This document shows positions 6,178 to 9,291 of a stretch of DNA of 9,291 nucleotides, in pieces. A program made the translations under genes and the position numbers. The notes under the pieces were generated by a model. That model did no database searches and was not told the DNA's origin. It saw only the letters and a program-made list of their open reading frames with translations. Each line of letters opens with the position of its first letter. The stretch's first letter is position 1. The DNA is from Gammaproteobacteria bacterium (GTDB lineage Bacteria; Pseudomonadota; Gammaproteobacteria; Pseudomonadales; Pseudohongiellaceae), in the NCBI GenBank assembly GCA_003556835.1, contig PWQG01000449.1, positions 1 to 9,291 of the forward strand, given 5' to 3'.

Positions 6178-7941
6178 ATGCTTGGCTGGATTCAATCGAA
6201 AGGCAGGAAAACTGCCGGAGCAATCGCCACCGCGTTGACGTTCGCCCTCTCGGCGGGCATCACGCAGGCTTCCGAGCGGGTTGGTGATTTTGCGTTACTG
6301 GATCATGATGGGTACTTCCACCACATGGCCTGGTATGACAACAACAAGGCCGTGGCCTTCCTGGCTCAGGGCAATGGCTCTGCTGACACGGAAGCAGCCC
6401 TTACCGCTTTCAGCGAGCTGCAGGCGCAGTACGCTGACGAGGGTATCGTCTTCATGATGATAAACCCCCTGGGAGAAAATCGGGAAGAAGTTCGTGCCCA
6501 GGCTGAAGCCTATGGCGTTGACATCCCGGTATTGATTGACGATCTGCAGGCCGTATCTGAAACCATGGGCATCGAGCACCTCGGGCAGGCTGTGGTGTAC
6601 GACCCACGCAGTTTCCGGGTGATCTATCGTGGCCCGGCCGATGATTCATTGGCTGATGCCCTTTCCGCCATTGTCGCTGACCAGCCGGTCAGCAATGCCC
6701 AGGTGGCCAGTCAGGGTGCACCGGTGAGTTATCCCGAGCGGGACATCACCGCCGTTTCCTACAGCGAAGATGTCGCTCCCGTGATTGCCCAGAATTGTGC
6801 TGATTGCCACCGGGACGGTGGTATTGCTCCATTCGCACTGGACAGCCATGCCATGGTGCAGGGCTGGTCCCCGATGATCCGCGAAGTGTTGATGACCAAG
6901 CGTATGCCCCCGGGCCAGCTTGATCCGCATGTGGGTGATTTCAAGAACCACCTGACCTTGCCGGTCGAGGATGAGCGCGCCGTGATGGACTGGATTGCTG
7001 CCTGCTCGCCCCGCGGTGACGGTCCCGATCCGCTGGCGCAACTGGAGTGGCCGGATTCCGTGTGGGCTTTTGGCGAACCGGACCTGATAATCGAGGTACC
7101 CGAACAGACGATCCCGGCCACTGGTGTGCTGGATTACATCAATGTGGTCGTGCCGATCGAACTGGATCGTGAGCGTTGGGTGCGAGCCAGTCAGTATGTG
7201 GCTGGTGACCCGCGGGTGCTGCACCACACCCTGAACGCGGTGATTGAGCCGGGTCAGAATCCGCGTGGTGGATTCACCCAGGCCCCGGATCCGAACGTGG
7301 GTCATATTGCTCCGTACGTCCCGGGTGCTTCTCCGCACATCGAGCCGGAGAACACCGGTGGCTTGCTGAAGCCGGGCTCCATGCTGGCCTTACAGTTGCA
7401 CTACACGACATTCGGTCAGGAAACTGTGGACAACAGCAGGATTGGCGTATGGTTCTATGATGATGACAATATTCCTGAAGAACGGATGACGGGCGAGTGT
7501 GCGTGTATCTTCACGCCTACGTGGACCAATATTCCGCCGTATGATCCGAACTTCGAGGTGCGGCAGCACATCACTCTGGAAGACGATGCCTATCTGTACA
7601 GTTTCCTGCCGCATATGCACTTCCGCGGCAAGTACATGCGTTTTGAAGCGCATCTTCCGGATGGAAGCGTTGAGGAGCTGATCAATATCGCCAACTACAA
7701 CTACAACTGGCAGATGACTTACGAACTGGAAGATCCCAAATTCGTACCTGCTGGCACCCGGGTTGTGGCGATCGGCGCGTTTGATAACTCCGAGCAGAAC
7801 CCGGCCAACCCGGATCCGTCACGATCCGTGCCATGGGGCCTGCAGAGCTGGGACGAGATGTTCTTTGGCCAGGTGTACTGGAAGTATGCTGACCAGAGCC
7901 GTTACCAGGAAGAGCCACAGTTGGTGAGCAGCACTGACTGA
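6178..7941 (+). CDS. Exported redoxin-like / cytochrome c / copper type II monooxygenase fusion
   Basis: A 587-residue protein predicted to act outside the cytoplasm. From ATG 6178 a Sec signal peptide spans about residues 1-31 (KGRK, a hydrophobic stretch, TQA-SE). A thioredoxin/AhpC-like domain follows (about 33-170), but where relatives as I recall carry GNGC it reads GNGS, so the peroxidatic cysteine is missing. A cytochrome c segment has CADCH (207-211) for covalent haem and the probable axial Met243 in KRMPPG. Residues from about 300 to the end match the PHM/DBM copper monooxygenase fold: His349-His350 (VLHHT) and His408 (LQLHY) for one copper, and His479/His481 (LPHMHF) plus Met561 (WDEMFF) for the other. 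All six PHM-type ligands are therefore visible. The likely reaction is O2-dependent hydroxylation, with the haem possibly supplying electrons; the substrate is unknown. A longer start (6136, 6142 or 6157) cannot be excluded. The domain roles are inferred from motifs. Confidence 0.85.
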   Translation: MLGWIQSKGRKTAGAIATALTFALSAGITQASERVGDFALLDHDGYFHHMAWYDNNKAVAFLAQGNGSADTEAALTAFSELQAQYADEGIVFMMINPLGENREEVRAQAEAYGVDIPVLIDDLQAVSETMGIEHLGQAVVYDPRSFRVIYRGPADDSLADALSAIVADQPVSNAQVASQGAPVSYPERDITAVSYSEDVAPVIAQNCADCHRDGGIAPFALDSHAMVQGWSPMIREVLMTKRMPPGQLDPHVGDFKNHLTLPVEDERAVMDWIAACSPRGDGPDPLAQLEWPDSVWAFGEPDLIIEVPEQTIPATGVLDYINVVVPIELDRERWVRASQYVAGDPRVLHHTLNAVIEPGQNPRGGFTQAPDPNVGHIAPYVPGASPHIEPENTGGLLKPGSMLALQLHYTTFGQETVDNSRIGVWFYDDDNIPEERMTGECACIFTPTWTNIPPYDPNFEVRQHITLEDDAYLYSFLPHMHFRGKYMRFEAHLPDGSVEELINIANYNYNWQMTYELEDPKFVPAGTRVVAIGAFDNSEQNPANPDPSRSVPWGLQSWDEMFFGQVYWKYADQSRYQEEPQLVSSTD

Positions 7942-7971
7942 GGCTGTCAAGCGTCCCTGACAGCCAGGGAC
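7942..7971. repeat. Two overlapping, mutually exclusive inverted repeats
   Basis: Directly after the monooxygenase stop codon, GGCTGTC (7942-7948) pairs exactly with GACAGCC (7959-7965), and GTCCCTG (7953-7959) pairs exactly with CAGGGAC (7965-7971). The arms interleave, so only one hairpin can form at a time. The 3' flank is A/G-rich on the plus strand with no T-run, so neither is a standard intrinsic terminator, although transcript-end protection is possible. Confidence 0.5.
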
Positions 7972-8012
7972 AAAGGAAAAGGAAACAGAAAAAAGGGGAC
8001 GAAAAAAGAGGG
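7972..8012 (+). other. Purine-rich tract at the insertion-sequence border
   Basis: About 40 bases that are almost entirely A and G on the plus strand, with A6GGGGACG at 7989-8001 and another A6 run at 8002-8007. It is unlike the flanking genes. It separates the hairpins after the monooxygenase gene from the insertion sequence. Confidence 0.5.
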
Positions 8013-9291
8013 TGCGGCGCTTATCTTGGACAATTTTCACGCTGCAATGCCTAGGCTCTGACGATACTCGACAGGGCTTCTCCCGCCTAGTGACATCTTG
8101 ATGCGAGTTTCATTGTACCAGCGGATGTACGCGTCAAGCTCGGCAATAAACTGCTCCATGTTGACGCCGGCCCACAGCCTCGGGTAGAAGAACTCGTTTT
8201 TCAGCCGGCCGAAGAACGCCTCACAAGCGGCATTGTCCGGAGTGCATCCTTTGCGAGACATGGATCGAGTCAGGCTTGCTCTCTCAAGGCGCTGAAGCCA
8301 ACCTGGCCAGCGGTAGTGACAGCCTCGATCCGAATGTACCGTCGGAGTTTCACCGGATGCCAAGGTGCTGATAGCCTCATCAAGCATGGCGTTCACGAGA
8401 TCGGCATTGGGTATCGGGCTGATCGACCAACTGACCACGAGGCCATCAAAGCAATCGATCATCGGCGAGAGATAGACCTTGCCAGGCGGAATCGCGAACT
8501 CGGTCAAGTCCGTCAACCACTTCCTGTTGGGCGCTGACGATCGGAAGTCTCGAGCGATTATATTCCCCGGTGCCGGACTCAACTCTCCGCGATAAGTGTT
8601 GAACCGGTTACGCCTTGTACTGCGAACCACCAGACCCTCTTCCGCCATAAGTCGGCGGACCACTTTTTCAGAGAGTCGCGAGCCGCTGCGCCTCAGACAC
8701 TCGCCTATACGTCGATAGCCATAGCATCGGTAATTGCTTTCGAAGATCATCACTATCTTTTGTCGTGCTTCGGCATACTTGTCTGGACGCTGCAGAGCTT
8801 CCCGGTCGTAGTAGTACGAGCTCCGGGGCAGGTCGAGGGCCGTGAGCAGTTCAGCGAGCTGATAGGCGTCTTTCAGGGCGTCAACCAGCAGAGTCTTCTC
8901 CCGATTGCTCAGGGTCTGCGGATTGACGCCCTCGTCTTTTTTTACAAGTTCATTCGCCTTGATGAGGATGTCGTGCTCAAGTTGTAGTTCATGGACGCGT
9001 TTCTCCAAGGTCTCTACTTCGGCCCTCAATCCATCACGATCGTCATCAGTGGCCTGGTTGCGTCGTCGCTTCATGGTGTTCCTCGTCTTGGCGTCGAGCA
9101 GTTTTTTACGCCAGTTGTACAAGGCCTGGCGGGTGACACCGAATTTGTGCGCAACCTCAGCGGCGGAGGTTTGACGGGTACATAGCTCCATTACAGCACG
9201 TTTTCTTTCTACACCCGAGCGATCTGGCGGCGGCGTCGAGTTGGGTCGTGTCGCCGTTGTTCCCGGCATTTCACCGTTTACCCACGCTCGC
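8010..9291 (-). mobile_element. IS3-family insertion sequence (ends not resolved)
   Basis: The right part of the window is an IS3-family element, identified by its transposase. The left edge should lie between the purine-rich tract and the transposase stop codon (about 8010-8036). The other end lies at or beyond the window's last base, only 22 bases upstream of the transposase ATG. I could not align convincing terminal inverted repeats or a target duplication, so the borders are approximate. Confidence 0.6.
8037..9269 (-). CDS. IS3-family transposase, orfA-orfB fused in one frame
   Basis: A 410-residue DDE transposase that cuts and joins the element's ends through a circular intermediate, as known for IS3. 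The N-terminal part is OrfA-like: a helix-turn-helix (AAEVAHKFGVTRQALYNWRKK, about 36-56) and a coiled coil/leucine-zipper stretch (about 80-112). The OrfB part has the YRCYGYRRI motif (180-188) and an rve integrase core with Asp254 (WLTDLTEF), Asp314 (VHSDRG) and Glu350 (NAACEAFFGRLKNE). The 35 residues between the last two fit DD(35)E exactly. The C-terminus WYNETRIKMSLGGRSPVEY is typical. Many IS3 elements need a -1 frameshift to make the fusion; here one open frame runs through an A7 run (minus strand; 8937-8943 on plus). No damage is seen, so it may be active. The ATG at 9269 has only a weak GGTGAA before it. Confidence 0.93.
   Translation of the reverse strand: MPGTTATRPNSTPPPDRSGVERKRAVMELCTRQTSAAEVAHKFGVTRQALYNWRKKLLDAKTRNTMKRRRNQATDDDRDGLRAEVETLEKRVHELQLEHDILIKANELVKKDEGVNPQTLSNREKTLLVDALKDAYQLAELLTALDLPRSSYYYDREALQRPDKYAEARQKIVMIFESNYRCYGYRRIGECLRRSGSRLSEKVVRRLMAEEGLVVRSTRRNRFNTYRGELSPAPGNIIARDFRSSAPNRKWLTDLTEFAIPPGKVYLSPMIDCFDGLVVSWSISPIPNADLVNAMLDEAISTLASGETPTVHSDRGCHYRWPGWLQRLERASLTRSMSRKGCTPDNAACEAFFGRLKNEFFYPRLWAGVNMEQFIAELDAYIRWYNETRIKMSLGGRSPVEYRQSLGIAA

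Noticed and set aside
6646..7338. A 230-codon minus-strand open frame inside the monooxygenase gene
   Set aside because: It is antisense to the cytochrome and copper-domain coding sequence and shows no family features.
1..9291. CRISPR arrays, tRNA or rRNA genes, toxin-antitoxin pairs, phage genes
   Set aside because: No regularly spaced repeats, cloverleaf-like sequences, rRNA segments or matching protein motifs were seen.

Overview
The window looks like a chromosomal segment of a GC-rich gammaproteobacterium, plausibly marine or sediment-dwelling. This rests on recognised protein families: a glpK/glpD pair, a COG4798-type methyltransferase with signal peptide, a PF02230 carboxylesterase, a DUF2214 membrane protein, and a redoxin/cytochrome c/copper-monooxygenase fusion. 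No taxonomic marker gene is present, so the assignment is an inference. All family assignments were made by reading motifs, without a database search.

Layout. Positions 1-511 (minus) hold the first 170 codons of glycerol kinase glpK, cut by the window edge. After an 85-bp shared regulatory gap, glpD (597-2081, plus) encodes aerobic glycerol-3-phosphate dehydrogenase. Together the two would convert glycerol to dihydroxyacetone phosphate. A small unknown, possibly lipidated protein follows (2126-2554). Next comes a decayed PF20091-type alpha/beta-hydrolase gene (2585-3147) that has lost its catalytic core and changed frame. A methyltransferase with an N-terminal signal sequence (3161-3940, minus) is divergent from an intact carboxylesterase (4040-4714, plus). 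The gap between those two carries an extended -10 promoter bracketed by a 9-bp inverted repeat. The carboxylesterase overlaps tail-to-tail with a DUF2214 membrane-protein gene (4708-5139, minus).

The DUF2214 gene is divergent from a TetR-type regulator (5328-5951, plus). Their shared gap has two palindromes placed around a consensus TATAAT. Downstream of the regulator, a strong promoter and a leader with a perfect inverted repeat precede the most unusual gene of the window (6178-7941). It encodes an exported protein that fuses a cysteine-less thioredoxin-like domain, a c-type cytochrome (CxxCH) and a two-domain peptidylglycine/dopamine-hydroxylase-like copper monooxygenase with all six expected copper ligands visible. 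The right end is an IS3-family insertion sequence (transposase 8037-9269, minus). Its orfA and orfB are fused in one frame across an A7 run. A purine-rich tract and two mutually exclusive hairpins lie between it and the monooxygenase gene.

The glycerol genes form one functional unit. The TetR gene with either neighbour is a plausible regulator/target pair. The remaining genes show no clear shared pathway. The pseudogene and the insertion sequence suggest an actively remodelled segment.
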